From the NCBI RefSeq assembly GCF_027943255.1, contig NC_072897.1:56072406-56136405 (forward strand): a DNA stretch of 64,000 bases, in the 5' to 3' direction. The notes under the pieces are model-generated. The model saw nothing but the letters and a program-made list of their open reading frames with translations, had not been told where the DNA came from and made no database searches. Positions 32,201-43,104 of the stretch are shown here, one piece after another; positions within the stretch are counted from its first letter, which is position 1, and every line of letters begins with the position of its first letter. The stretch is from Anastrepha obliqua (taxonomy: Eukaryota > Arthropoda > Insecta > Diptera > Tephritidae). Made by a program: the position numbers and the translations under genes.

Positions 32201-33147
32201 ATATGCTGTTAGCTTGCTCTAATGCAGGGCAGACGAAAATTATTTTGAAGCAGCTAAATTATTTTGTTGAAGCTGTAGATAAAGGGCCGGTATCGTTTTA
32301 TTTAGGTATGGAAATAGAGAGAGATGCATCTACTGGCACAATATCAATTCATCAAGAACATTATGTGAATCAACTTCTTAAAACATGGGGAATGGACTCA
32401 TGCAAGTCGGCAACTACACCTTGGGTTGATGGCACGGTACTCAAGAAGTGTGAGAAGCAGTGTGAAGATATTGACGCGATGCGATACCAAAGTTTAATCG
32501 GAGGGTTGATGTACCTGGCGGTAATATCTAGGCCAGATATCGCCCATGTTGTATCTAAATTATCACAATATAATAATCATCCACATGAAGAACATTTTAA
32601 AGCCGCGAAGCACGTGTTACGATATTTGAAGCAGAGTTCAGCAGCGAAAATAACTTATTCATCTACAGGCGAAAATTTGGTGTGCTACATAGATTCCGAC
32701 TGGGCTGGTGACGTATCTGATCGCAAATCATACAGCGGTTACGTAGTATTCATGTCTGATGGTCTGGTTTCTTGGGAATCAAAAAAGCAGTCTATCGTTG
32801 CCCTCAGTACAATGGAGGCAGAATATATAGCTCTATGTCAAGGCGCAAAAGATGTTGTTTTTCTTCGAGGGTTGTTGCGTGAAATGGGGTATGATGGATA
32901 CGTAAATGAACCTACGAACATGCATTGCGATAATCAAAGTGCACAATTTTTGCTGAAGAACCCAATGGTGCACAAGCGCAGTAAACACATAGATTTAAGA
33001 TTTCATTACGTCCGTGAGTTGTTTGAAAAGGGCGAAATCGAGGTACATTTTGTAAATTCTGATGCAAATGCAGCAGATATAATGACTAAATTTTTAAAGA
33101 AATTGAAACATAAAAATGGATGTAAATTGCTAAAGCTTACAATGTAA
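29298..33147 (+). pseudogene. Copia gag-pol polyprotein, one frame change and one stop
   Basis: Gag (29298-30209) ends with a CFKCGKKGHIRAHC knuckle and runs into the protease site WILDSGASSHMC. Reading then moves to another frame (overlap 30169-30209). Integrase shows WHKRFGHVN, the CVTCAVC pair and the D-D-E residues (IHTDLCGPM; RSDNGKEF; QQNGVTERANRT). A TGA at 31039-31041 interrupts, and the frame resumes in phase. RT shows VDVVSAYLNGDLNEDVF, GLKQAGREWN and LYVDDMLLAC with both active-site Asp. RNase H has YIDSDWAGD, STMEAEYIAL and DNQSAQ. The stop is at 33145-33147. Apart from the two lesions everything looks complete. The same lesions occur in the duplicate. Confidence 0.92.
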
Positions 33148-33266
33148 TTAAAATGTACTCAAAAGTAGCAATATTATTATTACAGTTTTGTCGTAATGAA
33201 AATATTAAAATACGGAAAATTTTGAAAAAATGTAATTTATAAAATAACTGGGTTGAGAGGGAGAAT

Positions 33267-33493
33267 TGTAAGAATCATAGCAACCCATGATTATAAGAAT
33301 TATAGCAACCCGTGATTGTAAGAATCACAGCAGGCCATGATTTGTAAGAATCATAGTTGGCCATGAACATTTTGGTTCAGCCGTTATTCTTAGTTTTAAT
33401 ATGTACAGTTAGTTGAAATAAAGCAACCGAGCAGTTTAAACGTGCGTTTCCTTTGTTCCCGGATGTGTTATATAAAGGTAAAATAACCTTACA
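33267..33493 (+). repeat. Copia 3' LTR (copy 1)
   Basis: 227 bp, identical by eye to 29000-29226. Followed by ATTTC and errantivirus DNA. Confidence 0.93.
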
Positions 33494-34146
33494 ATTTCTA
33501 TGAGCTCTTCTGTGAGTTTGAATAATAATATCTTTTTGTCTATCAATAAGGAGTATTTGTGCTTGTACAAACGAACAATTTGGAAATGTACGAATAATAT
33601 CTTTTCCAAAGTGAAATATTTCTTCATTTTCTACCCTTAAAGCGTTTGTAACGTTTGGTCTGACTACCTCCTTCAACTTGTTGCATAAAATTTGTGAATC
33701 CTTATAATATATTGTGTGTCTAAAATGGTCGGCAAATATTGTCTTTTTTCGTTTCGTTTTTATAATAATTATTTGGTTTTTGAAAGAGTTGAATGGTTGT
33801 TTCACTTTTTTCATTATTTCTGTTGGTGAGCTTTGTGCGGAATGGGCTGAGCAATCCGTTGAGGTGTTTATTTGTTGTCGAGAAAGTTTATCTGCTACAA
33901 CATTTTGATGACCAGGTTTGTAAACTAATTTTGCTCCGTACTCCTCTATTAAGTTTTTCCATCTTTTTAATTTGCTATTTGGATTTTTTTTTTATGTAGA
34001 ATAAATTAATGATTGGTGGTCCGTATAAATTGTCAAATCGGCTACTCCGTATAAGTAATTTCGTAGTTTTTGTAGTGCCCATACTATAGCTAAAAGTTCT
34101 TTTTCATTGGTACTATAACTTTGTTCGGTATCGCTAAGAACTCTTG
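33494..34146 (-). pseudogene. pol: Duplicated errantivirus RNase H-integrase segment
   Basis: The minus-strand reading includes EQSYSTNEKELLAIVWALQK and IYTDHQSLIYST (RNase H), PGHQNVVADKLSRQQ (connection) and the start of integrase up to the HRRAHRN zinc-binding His pair. It is a second copy of 37591-38245, stranded between two copia bodies by the tandem duplication. Its upstream side ends abruptly at the junction with copia protease (34146/34147). Confidence 0.9.
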
Positions 34147-37100
34147 TGGTGCTAGTTCGCACATGTGTATGGAACAAAGTTTTTTCAACTCAATTGAGCC
34201 CAGAAGGCAAGAAATAGTGCTTGCAACGGGAAAAACAATTTATGCGAAAGGTATAGATAGGTACGGTGAGCTTAAAAACGGAATTTATGAACATAATTTT
34301 ACATAATGTGTGGTATGTTCCTGAACTAAAATCAAATTTTTTCTCAATTGGCAAAGCCATAGAATACGGTCATTCAATAAAATTTTCGGAAAATTACGCA
34401 TTAATGGAAACAAAAGAAGGAGAAAGCATGTTAAAAGCAAAGTTAGTCGGTGGTGTATTTGTTGTTAAAATGACAATTAGAAAACCGGTTGAAAAGTTAA
34501 ATGCCTTAATTGAAAACAAAATGTTAGAAAAGTGGCATAAAAGATTCGGACATGTAAATATAAACGATTTGCGAATTCTGTCAAACAAAAATCTGGTACG
34601 AGGTTTGAATATAAGTGGCGTTCATAATTATCAGTGTGTAACTTGTGCTGTTTGCAAAATTCGTAGCTTGCCTTACAGTGCATATGGTAGGGTATTATCG
34701 GAAAACGTGCTGGACTTGATTCATACAGATCTTTGTGGTCCCATGCGGGTTAAATCGTTGGGGGGAGCGTCATATTTCATTACATTTATTGATGATTTCT
34801 CCCGTTATATGACAGTGTACTTTTTGAAAAATAAATCTGATGCTTTTGATGCATTTAAACATTTTGCTGTGACTGCGGAGACACAGATAGGCCGGAAAAT
34901 AAAAACTGTGAGAAGTGATAATGGTAAAGAGTTTGCCAATATGATGTTTAAGCGGTATTTTAGTGAAAGGGGTATTGTTCACCAAACTTCAGTTAGCTAT
35001 TCGCCTCAACAAAATGGCGTGACTGAGAGAGCGAACAGAACATTAGTGGAAATGGCGCGTTGTTTACTCGAAAGTTCGACATTGCCTCAATATTTGTGGG
35101 GAGAAGCCATTAATACATCGGTGTACTTGAGAAATTGAACAATAACTAAAGTGTTGAAAAACTTAACTCCTTATCAAGTGTGGTATAAAAAGAAACCTTC
35201 GGTGTCACATTTTAAAATTTTTGGCTGTGACGTGGTGGCTTTAAAGAAAGGGCCATATAAGGGTGGCAAATTCGATACAAAAGGCACTAAACTAAAATTT
35301 GTTGGCTATGCCGGAAGTGCTAAAGGCTATAGACTTTATAATCAAAACAAGCGAAGTATTGTTATAGCTCGTGATTGTATATTTTTTGAAACGTCTTTTG
35401 AACCAATTTTAATACAAGAAGACGTTAGTGAAGAAGTACCTTTCTACCATGAAATAAAAGAGTCATCTCCATCGGATGATGGCAAGTGCGGTGAAATTCA
35501 GAATGAAAGTGTTGTTGAAGAGCAACTCGAAGACAATGGCAATGATGATGATGAGGGGTATTCTTTAGATGAAGAAAACGACCCGGTAGTTACGCGGAAA
35601 AGAGGTCGAGGAAGACCAAAATTATTACGAACAGGTACTGTTGGTAGACCAAAAAGACGGTATAATGAGGTAGAGGTTTTAAATTACATTGCTGAGAGTC
35701 CTGAAACTGTAGAAGAAGCTTTGTCTTCGCCAGAACGTGAATATTGGGAGGAAGCCTTGCAAATAGAGTTCGATTCGCTTATTAAAAATAATACGTGGGT
35801 GTTGGTGGACCGACTAAAACATAAAAACGTCATTGGTTGTAGGTGGGTGTTCACCAAGAAGCGAAAACCATGTGGTCGTATCGAAAAGTACAAAGCGAGA
35901 TTGGTAGCTCAGGGGTGCTCCCAAAGGCGCAACATTGATTACACCGAGACTTACGCACCTGTTGTACGACATTCGACCATTCGATTGTTGTTGGCTTTAG
36001 CAGCGAAGTACCAACTGGTGGTTAATCATGTCGATGTAGTATCAGCTTATTTAAATGGTGATTTAAACGAAGACGTCTTCATGGTACAACCATTAGCGTT
36101 TGAAAGTTCAAGATACCCCAATAAGGTGTGCAAATTAATTAAACCCATCTACGGTCTTAAACAGGCAGGCCGCGAGTGGAACAAAAAGATCTCCGAAATC
36201 CTCACGACTATGGGCTTCAAAAGGTGTCAAGCGGATAGTTGTGTATATTTTAAGAGGGAGTATAGTTCCATGTGTATTATTGGTTTGTACGTGGATGATA
36301 TGCTGTTAGCTTGCTCTAATGCAGGGCAGACGAAAATTATTTTGAAGCAGCTAAATTATTTTGTTGAAGCAGTAGATAAAGGGCCGGTATCGTTTTATTT
36401 AGGTATGGAAATAGAGAGAGATGCATCTACTGGCACAATATCAATTCATCAAGAACATTATGTGAATCAACTTCTTAAAACATGGGGAATGGACTCATGC
36501 AAGTCGGCAACTACACCTTGGGTTGATGGCACGGTACTCAAGAAGTGTGAGAAGCAGTGTGAAGATATTGACGCGATGCGATACCAAAGTTTAATCGGAG
36601 GGTTGATGTACCTGGCGGTAATATCTAGGCCAGATATCGCCCATGTTGTATCTAAATTATCACAATATAATAATCATCCACATGAAGAACATTTTAAAGC
36701 CGCGAAGCACGTGTTACGATATTTGAAGCAGAGTTCAGCAGCGAAAATAACTTATTCATCTACAGGCGAAAATTTGGTGTGCTACATAGATTCCGACTGG
36801 GCTGGTGACGTATCTGATCGCAAATCATACAGCGGTTACGTAGTATTCATGTCTGATGGTCTGGTTTCTTGGGAATCAAAAAAGCAGTCTATCGTTGCCC
36901 TCAGTACAATGGAGGCAGAATATATAGCTCTATGTCAAGGCGCAAAAGATGTTGTTTTTCTTCGAGGGTTGTTGCGTGAAATGGGGTATGATGGATACGT
37001 AAATGAACCTACGAACATGCATTGCGATAATCAAAGTGCACAATTTTTGCTGAAGAACCCAATGGTGCACAAGCGCAGTAAACACATAGATTTAAGATTT

Positions 37101-37244
37101 CATTACGTCCGTGAGTTGTTTGAAAAGGGCGAAATCGAGGTACATTTTGTAAATTCTGATGCAAATGCAGCAGATATAATGACTAAATTTTTAATGAAAT
37201 TGAAACATAAAAATGGATGTAAATTGCTAAAGCTTACAATGTAA
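34147..37244 (+). pseudogene. Copia pol (protease end, integrase, RT, RNase H), duplicate
   Basis: Same layout as in copy 1: protease remnant to 34306, integrase frame 34266-35138 ending at the same TGA, then RT-RNase H 35151-37244 with LYVDDMLLAC and YIDSDWAGD. Differences from copy 1 include Gln to Lys in VYFLQNKS, Met to Leu in EEAMQIE, Lys to Met near the end (KFLKKLK) and a few silent changes. Without gag and the 5' LTR it cannot be expressed from its own promoter. Confidence 0.92.
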
Positions 37245-37363
37245 TTAAAATGTACTCAAAAGTAGCAATATTATTATTACAGTTTTGTCGTAATGAAAAT
37301 ATTAAAATACGGAAAATTTTGAAAAAATGTAATTTATAAAATAACTGGGTTGAGAGGGAGAAT

Positions 37364-37590
37364 TGTAAGAATCATAGCAACCCATGATTATAAGAATTAT
37401 AGCAACCCGTGATTGTAAGAATCACAGCAGGCCATGATTTGTAAGAATCATAGTTGGCCATGAACATTTTGGTTCAGCCGTTATTCTTAGTTTTAATATG
37501 TACAGTTAGTTGAAATAAAGCAACCGAGCAGTTTAAACGTGCGTTTCCTTTGTTCCCGGATGTGTTATATAAAGGTAAAATAACCTTACA
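37364..37590 (+). repeat. Copia 3' LTR (copy 2)
   Basis: 227 bp, identical by eye to the other two copia LTRs. Confidence 0.93.
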
Positions 37591-39394
37591 ATTTCTATGA
37601 GCTCTTCTGTGAGTTTGAATAATAATATCTTTTTGTCTATCAATAAGGAGTATTTGTGCTTGTACAAACGAACAATTTGGAAATGTACGAATAATATCTT
37701 TTCCAAAGTGAAATATTTCTTCATTTTCTACCCTTAAAGCGTTTGTAACGTTTGGTCTGACTACCTCCTTCAACTTGTTGCATAAAATTTGTGAATCCTT
37801 ATAATATATTGTGTGTCTAAAATGGTCGGCAAATATTGTCTTTTTTCGTTTCGTTTTTATAATAATTATTTGGTTTTTGAAAGAGTTGAATGGTTGTTTC
37901 ACTTTTTTCATTATTTCTGTTGGTGAGCTTTGTGCGGAATGGGCTGAGCAATCCGTTGAGGTGTTTATTTGTTGTCGAGAAAGTTTATCTGCTACAACAT
38001 TTTGATGACCAGGTTTGTAAACTAATTTTGCTCCGTACTCCTCTATTAAGTTTTTCCATCTTTTTAAATTTGCTATTTGGATTTTTTTTTTTATGTAGAA
38101 TAAATTAATGATTGGTGGTCCGTATAAATTGTCAAATCGGCTACTCCGTATAAGTAATTTCGTAGTTTTTGTAGTGCCCATACTATAGCTAAAAGTTCTT
38201 TTTCATTGGTACTATAACTTTGTTCGGTATCGCTAAGAACTCTTGAAGTAAAAGCGATGGGATTTCTCCTATAGCAAAATTACTTGCGTCAGTCGAGAGT
38301 TCAAAAGGTTTTGAAAAATCTGGTTAATACAATTTTACCTGTGCCTGTAATTCTATTTTAATTTTTTCAGAGGCATGTATTGCAGCTTCGTCTAACTTTA
38401 TTTCTATTTTTACGCTTTTATTCTTCTTTACCATACCTTGTTCTCCTCTGAGATGTATTGTCAAGGGTTTTGTTATTTTTGCAAAGTTTTTAATAAATTT
38501 TCTATAGTAACTGGCGAGTCCTAAAAATGACCTCAATTCTTTTAAAGTTTTTGGTTCAGGGAACTTCTTTATTGTTTCGATTTTATTTGGGTCTACAGTC
38601 ACTCTATTGTGTTTAATGATGTGGCCTAAGTATTCAATGGAATCTTTGAGGAAATGTGACTTTTCTTTCGAGATCTTCTTGTTAGCATTATGGAGTGCAT
38701 TGATTATAGTTTGGATGTGTTCAATATGTTCTTCAGTTGAAGAAGAATATATCAGTACGCCATCAATATACACATATGCAAATTTTCCAATATGTTCACG
38801 CAAAATATCGTCGTTGAAATATTGCCGGTGCGTTTTTTAAACCAAAAGGCAAATTCATATTTTGCACCATTCACTGAAAATGCTATCTTTTCTCTATCTT
38901 TATCTTTAATGAGGATTTGGTGGAATCCTGATTCTAAGTCTATTGTTGAAAATATTTTTGCTTTCCCTAGACTTTGTACAGTCATGTTTACATCGGGTAT
39001 CGGGTACATATCTGTAATTGTGTGCGAATTTTCTTTCTGAAAATCAACAACCATCCGTCTCTTGGGTCTGCCTTGGTCATCGGTGCCCTTTTTAGGAACG
39101 GTCCATATAGGGGAATTATACAGGCTTTTGCTTGGTTGAATAATTCATGGTCTGCCATCGGATAAGGGTATGGCTTAGTCCGATTGCGTTCTAATTGAAG
39201 CTTCAATTGTTGTTGTAAATGGTAAAGACTCACTTATATAATCATTTCTTTGCATAATTTGAGAAATTTCTTTATTATAACTCTCATTATCTAAGGTGTA
39301 ATTAATTTTTGAAGTGAAAACTTCTTTAGAGTCGTTGGGAGTGATTTGAGACTCGATGAAACGAAAAAGCGACACCAAAAAGAAGAAGAAAAAA
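37591..39394 (-). pseudogene. pol: Errantivirus 1 pol: RT, RNase H, start of integrase
   Basis: From 39394 leftward: an N-terminal stretch (LPFTTTIEASIRTQSD), RT with WTVPKKG, RRMVVDFQKEN and TIDLESGFHQI, then after frame changes near 38830 the GKFAYVYIDGVLIYSS box. Here the second active-site Asp is Gly (YIDG for YIDD). SYYRKFIKNFAKITKPL ends RT. RNase H and the integrase start follow (EKELLAIVWALQKLRNYLYG; HRRAHRN). Stops and shifts are scattered. Compared with errantivirus 2 at 50299-50979, it is the same protein at moderate divergence. Confidence 0.88.
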
Positions 39395-39415
39395 GATATA
39401 CGTATATATATGTAT

Positions 39416-40545
39416 GTATAGAAAATGCTTCATTACCAGGCACACAGAAGGATGGCATAAGCAAATTTAAATTTGCGAATTTATATATGTATGTATATAT
39501 GCGGATATATGTATATATGTTGTGTGTATGTACATATGTGCCTCGCCACTGCAAAACATACGGTAAAATTTCTCAAGAAATCCAGCGCGCATTCATAGGC
39601 ACAGCATTGCATGTACAGTAGGGCGGGTCGATTTAAAAATCGCTCATTGCTCTATGAAAATTGTATTCTAGGGATCAAAATAAGAAACTTTGCCGAAGGA
39701 ACCATACCTCTAAAACGAATTCTGATGTCCCCCAATTTCAAAATATCACCATTTTTGGCCTTTACATGAAAAAATCATCTAAATGGCTATGTTTTTTCTT
39801 TATTTTTATTTATTTATAATATTATCTATTTTTTCTCTTAAGAAATTTATTTAGTCAAAACATATGTAAATGAATGAATGTGAGTTATAGAAAAGAAACT
39901 AAAAAAGTTCGACCCATATTGGGGGACATCAGAAATCGTTTTAGAGGTATGGTTGCTCCGGCAAAATTTCTTATTCTGATCCCTAGAATATGATTTTCAC
40001 AGAGCAATGGGCGATTTTTTTTGCCTTCCCACAAATCGACCCGGCCTAATGTACAGTAACCTTGAACAGGCAGCTGCGGTTGTCGAGCATTTAGAAACAT
40101 ATATTTACATACATATATGGGTGCAAACATATTTACGGAGCCGCGGGCACTCGACTTGACAAAAATTGAATATTGGAAAATAATTCTACGCGAAATATTC
40201 CAATATTGACTATTTTCGGATTGTCGAGAAAATTAGCATACTCGTTTTATGAATGAAAGTACTTGCTCTTAGAACTATGAGCTCGAATTTATAAATCAAT
40301 TTTTTGATGATGAGTTTTTGTTGCACAGAACAATAGTTGAAACTGTTCGGCGCCGCCGCGACTGATGGCCGCTACGCCTGCGCCTATTAATGCATTTTGT
40401 TCTTGTAGTCGCTAGGCATAGAATTTTAGCTTTGGACGACATACGCATTTACAGGAATAAAGTGAGTGGCCTGTGTGTGCGGTTCTATGTAGATGCATAT
40501 GTGTATATTAATAAGCATTGTTTTGCTGGAAGTTCAGAACACAAA
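39416..40545 (+). mobile_element. Non-autonomous element family A, copy 1 (right end missing)
   Basis: Matches 53967-54694: left end GAAAATGCTTCATTACCAGG, then CGCGGGCACTCGACTTGAC, AATATTCCAATATTGAC, TGTTCGGCGCCGCCGCGAC and TTCTTGTAGTCGCTAGGCAT. Interrupted by the hAT MITE at 39619-40048. Similarity ends about 40545, before the right inverted end. Confidence 0.75.
39619..40048. mobile_element. hAT-type MITE with long inverted arms
   Basis: 430 bp with ends TAGGGCGGGTCGA / TAGGCCGGGTCGA (inverted). The arms pair imperfectly over more than 100 bp, including GAGGTATGGTTG/ACCATACCTC. Exact 8-bp duplication ATGTACAG at 39611-39618 and 40049-40056. No coding capacity. The 8-bp duplication is the basis for placing it with hAT. 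Confidence 0.85.
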
Positions 40546-40772
40546 TATGTATGTACGTACATAGGCTAGGCCATAGTATAGCATACATACATATGTATAA
40601 AAAATTCAAACCAAGCGTCCTACGAATGTTTGTGTGTATGTTAGTACGTCTGTGTAATATACGCGCTACGACGCTCATAATAGCAACCGCGTGTGCTATA
40701 TTGCGTCCGTATTTTTATATTCGTAAATATTTTCATTTTTAAATATTTACCGCAATTGCAGACGGTGTTGCA

Positions 40773-41310
40773 ATGTACCAGAATCAAAATGACGGTGCTC
40801 GTATTGTAACTCCACAGATAGATCTGAATGCACAGCAACTAGAATCACTGTCTGTTCAGCTCTCTAAAGTGGGAGAAATATGTGCATGCGAAACCAGATT
40901 GAGCAATGGAAACACAGTTTTAATTGTGGCAGTTTATATTTCACCGAATCAATCAATAAATAGCATCACGGGATTCATTCACGAAAATTTAATAAAGTAT
41001 ACACCAGAAGTATCGCGGATACTTAGAAAAGATTACAATAAAGTTTCAATGATTTTAAGTGGCGATTTTAACGTAAATTTTGCATTGGACACAGCGGTTC
41101 CTTTAAGTAACTTTCTCAATACAACATTCAATATAAAAATGTGTAACAATCGCACTGAATCGACAACACGATCAAAAACAACAATTGACGCGGCATTTCA
41201 TTTCATTTCATTTCATTGACAACATCGAAACCAAAGCATTTGTATCATATTTTAGCTATCATAAGCCACTCGTATCATTTGTTGAAATTGAAAACATTGA
41301 GGATGAATAA
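40773..41310 (+). pseudogene. Endonuclease/exonuclease-fold protein, Helentron-associated type
   Basis: The frame to 41219 reads VGEICACETRLSNGN, VLIVAVYISPNQS, SMILSGDFNVNFA and CNNRTESTTRSKTTIDAAF. A repeat of CATTT at 41199-41215 then breaks the frame, and the tail VSYFSYHKPLVSFVEIE continues to 41310. GDFN and TTIDA-F are the usual Asp/Asn and Asp blocks of the APE-like nuclease fold. I recall this variant joined to PIF1 helicases in Helentron elements. The N-terminal part is missing. LINE endonucleases are the alternative, but no RT follows. Confidence 0.65.
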
Positions 41311-41441
41311 TAATAAAATGAAGAAAATAAAATATGAACTTTATAGCAATATTATAATGAACCTATAATTATCCCGCTCCTAATGCTGCTTTCGTCTCAT
41401 TCTCTCTCAGTTTGTTTTACGGAAGGTTTCACTTCTATCGC

Positions 41442-41456
41442 GTCTAACCGTTAGAC
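41442..41456 (+). other. Terminal hairpin, possible Helentron 3' end
   Basis: GTCTAA-CCG-TTAGAC forms a 6-bp stem with a 3-base loop, four bases from the point where errantivirus sequence resumes. Rolling-circle elements end just after such a hairpin. Confidence 0.55.
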
Positions 41457-41460
41457 TGGT

Positions 41461-42823
41461 ATTTTTTTTGTTCTTCAATCCTCTTTTTATATTTCAGGCT
41501 ATAATCAAATACCTGTTCACCTAAAATCATATCGTAGTCGTTTAGTTCATCAATTTCATAGAAAGATAAGTGATGTCCGAATAGTGCAATGACTTTTTTT
41601 GATTTTATTACTTAGTTTCCATGCAATGTTTTTGTGTGTGTTGGCCTAATTTGGACGGATTTCCCTATATCACAATTGAAACTATTATAATTATTTGTAG
41701 CCCCTGTATGTACTAAAACTGTTACTGGTTTGCCAGTCATACCGCATTTTGTAACAATACATGGCAAACCTTTTACACGCCTAAAAAAGTGCTTCCTGTT
41801 TCAAATTTGTCTTCAAAACAGTCTAGATTTTCTGCTCTATTTTCTTCTTCGACTGTATGATTCATTCTCTGTAATTTCTGAGGATTTATATTTTGATTTG
41901 ACGGCACTCTGTCTCTCTTAAATGGGTTATTATATTTACCATTCTGTGTAGTCCGAACGAATTCTCTTGAGTTGTCGACTTCCATGGGTACTGGTTTCTG
42001 CGGCTGCTGTTGGTGCTGAAATCGCTGATTACTCCCGTATACCTGTATCCCTGGATTATATCGATGTTGCTTGTCTTCATATCGTGGTGCTGGACGATTT
42101 TCGGGATAATGATGACGTGCTGGATTTGATCGCTGCGGCTGTATATCGAATTGTTGATTCACATTGTCGTGGTATATTGTACATGCAATGGCATAGGCTA
42201 CCTCCAAGTCTTTTGGGCTATTGCTGTATAATGTTCCGCTAGTGTCTTTGCTGTTTAGCCCAAGTATGAAATTACGCACAGCTTCTCCGTAAGCATATTC
42301 TAACATTGCTGCATTGTTTTGACTAGCAGATATCTCGATTTTAGACAAGGCTAAATTTAATGCCTTGCTGACCCACTGTGGAATTCAGACAATGTACGTC
42401 TTCCTTGAACTATTCTTTTCATATCGTCTAGTAGGACATATAACGGACGCTGATCTGCATATGTGTACTCTAGTCGATTGATTATCGAGTAGAAATTTAA
42501 TTTTGTGTTGTGGTTTGTTAGAATATCAGCTGCCGACCCCATAATCTTCGTGCGTACTATTCCCAATACCGAGTAGTAACGAGGGTGTTGCATAAAACTC
42601 TAATGAACTCCATAAATGTCCAGGCTTGATTTCTCTTAGAACGGTACTGCGTTTTATCGCCATCGAATTTTGGTAACGCTTTAAATAGCTCCAGATCAAT
42701 ATCCTTAGGGTCTGTTAGTGCCAGACGGACTTCTTCATGTTGAGTAACAAATGTTACTTGTTGGAATGATTCCCTTTTGATGGTTTTGATGTGTTGCTGG
42801 TAGGATTCTTGTTGGCTCTGCAT
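41461..42823 (-). pseudogene. gag: Errantivirus 1 gag and protease region
   Basis: Gag starts at 42823 (MQSQQESYQQHIKTIKRE); DIDLELFKALPKFDGDKTQY is the conserved block shared with errantivirus 2 gag. Frame changes occur near 42600 and 42350. The C-terminal part (42348-41773) is Gln/Asn/Pro-rich (QKPVPMEVDNSREF) and may bind RNA without a zinc knuckle. After the stop at 41773, remnants of the aspartic protease are readable: VLVHTGATNNYNSF, where His replaces the catalytic Asp of LVDTGA, and EIDELNDYDMILGE. Inactive. Confidence 0.82.
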
Positions 42824-43086
42824 ATTGCCAATGCCGTTATTTGGGCTTTTAGGGCTGCTATTTCGGTTTCCATCTCGATTTTTATATCCCGATTACTGTC
42901 GTAGGTGCGTTGTCTTTTAACAAGCCGTAAGGTTTTAAAGTGCTTCAGTCTTCTTTGCTGGTATAGCTAGGCTTCACTTAATAATTTTTGTTTCAATTTT
43001 TCAGAAAATGTCTTTCTTAAAGACCGTGGAGTTTCATATTTTCCTTTATTTCAAGGACTTAGCTTTTAGGTGGCAAAAGTATTGCA

Positions 43087-43104
43087 ATCCCGGTTGAGCC
43101 CCCA
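43087..43104 (-). promoter_or_regulatory. Errantivirus 1 primer-binding site
   Basis: Next to the 5' LTR, the element strand reads TGGGGGCTCAACCGGGAT, an 18-base stretch resembling the 3' end of a tRNA. From memory it is closest to the tRNA-Pro site (differing at two central bases); the tRNA identity is not secure. Confidence 0.6.

Larger units (their letters stand above)
29000..33493 (+). mobile_element. Ty1/copia element, structurally complete, inside errantivirus 1
   Basis: 4,494 bp with 227-bp LTRs (TGTAAG...TTACA) that look identical by eye and a 5-bp duplication ATTTC in errantivirus integrase DNA. Behind the 5' LTR is TTGGTTATGGGCCCAG, the copia-type primer site that pairs with an internal part of initiator tRNA-Met. 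A purine-rich tract precedes the 3' LTR. Gag-pol occupies 29298-33147 and has one frame change and one stop. Identical LTRs indicate a very recent insertion. Confidence 0.93.
30049..34146 (+). repeat. 4.1-kb tandem duplication, unit 1
   Basis: The unit begins inside the copia protease codons (GTGGTGCTAG), continues through copia pol, 3' LTR and target duplication, and ends in antisense errantivirus RNase H (...AAGAACTCTTG). Unit 2 (34147-38245) follows directly. Coordinates of matching points differ by 4,097, and I count only about seven base differences and two one-base indels. Confidence 0.95.
34147..37590 (+). mobile_element. Truncated copia copy 2 (part of tandem duplication)
   Basis: Lacks the 5' LTR, primer site and gag; it begins in the protease region and ends with a complete 3' LTR (37364-37590) followed by ATTTC. 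It did not arise by transposition, since it repeats the flanking errantivirus sequence of copy 1 as well. Confidence 0.95.
34147..38245 (+). repeat. 4.1-kb tandem duplication, unit 2
   Basis: Copy of 30049-34146; ends where ordinary errantivirus pol resumes (38246 onward). Confidence 0.95.
39395..41460. mobile_element. Composite insertion in errantivirus 1 pol
   Basis: Between protease (ending near 41461) and RT (starting near 39394) about 2.07 kb of foreign DNA is present: a partial family A element (39416-40545) holding a hAT MITE, then a Helentron-like 3' part with an endonuclease frame. The right boundary coincides with a small hairpin typical of a rolling-circle transposon end. The left boundary is in an A-rich run. 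It may be one Helentron that had captured the other pieces. Confidence 0.6.

Noticed and set aside
40773..41219. Host endonuclease gene
   Set aside because: No intron, lacks its N-terminus, ends in a CATTT repeat and sits within an errantivirus next to a transposon end.
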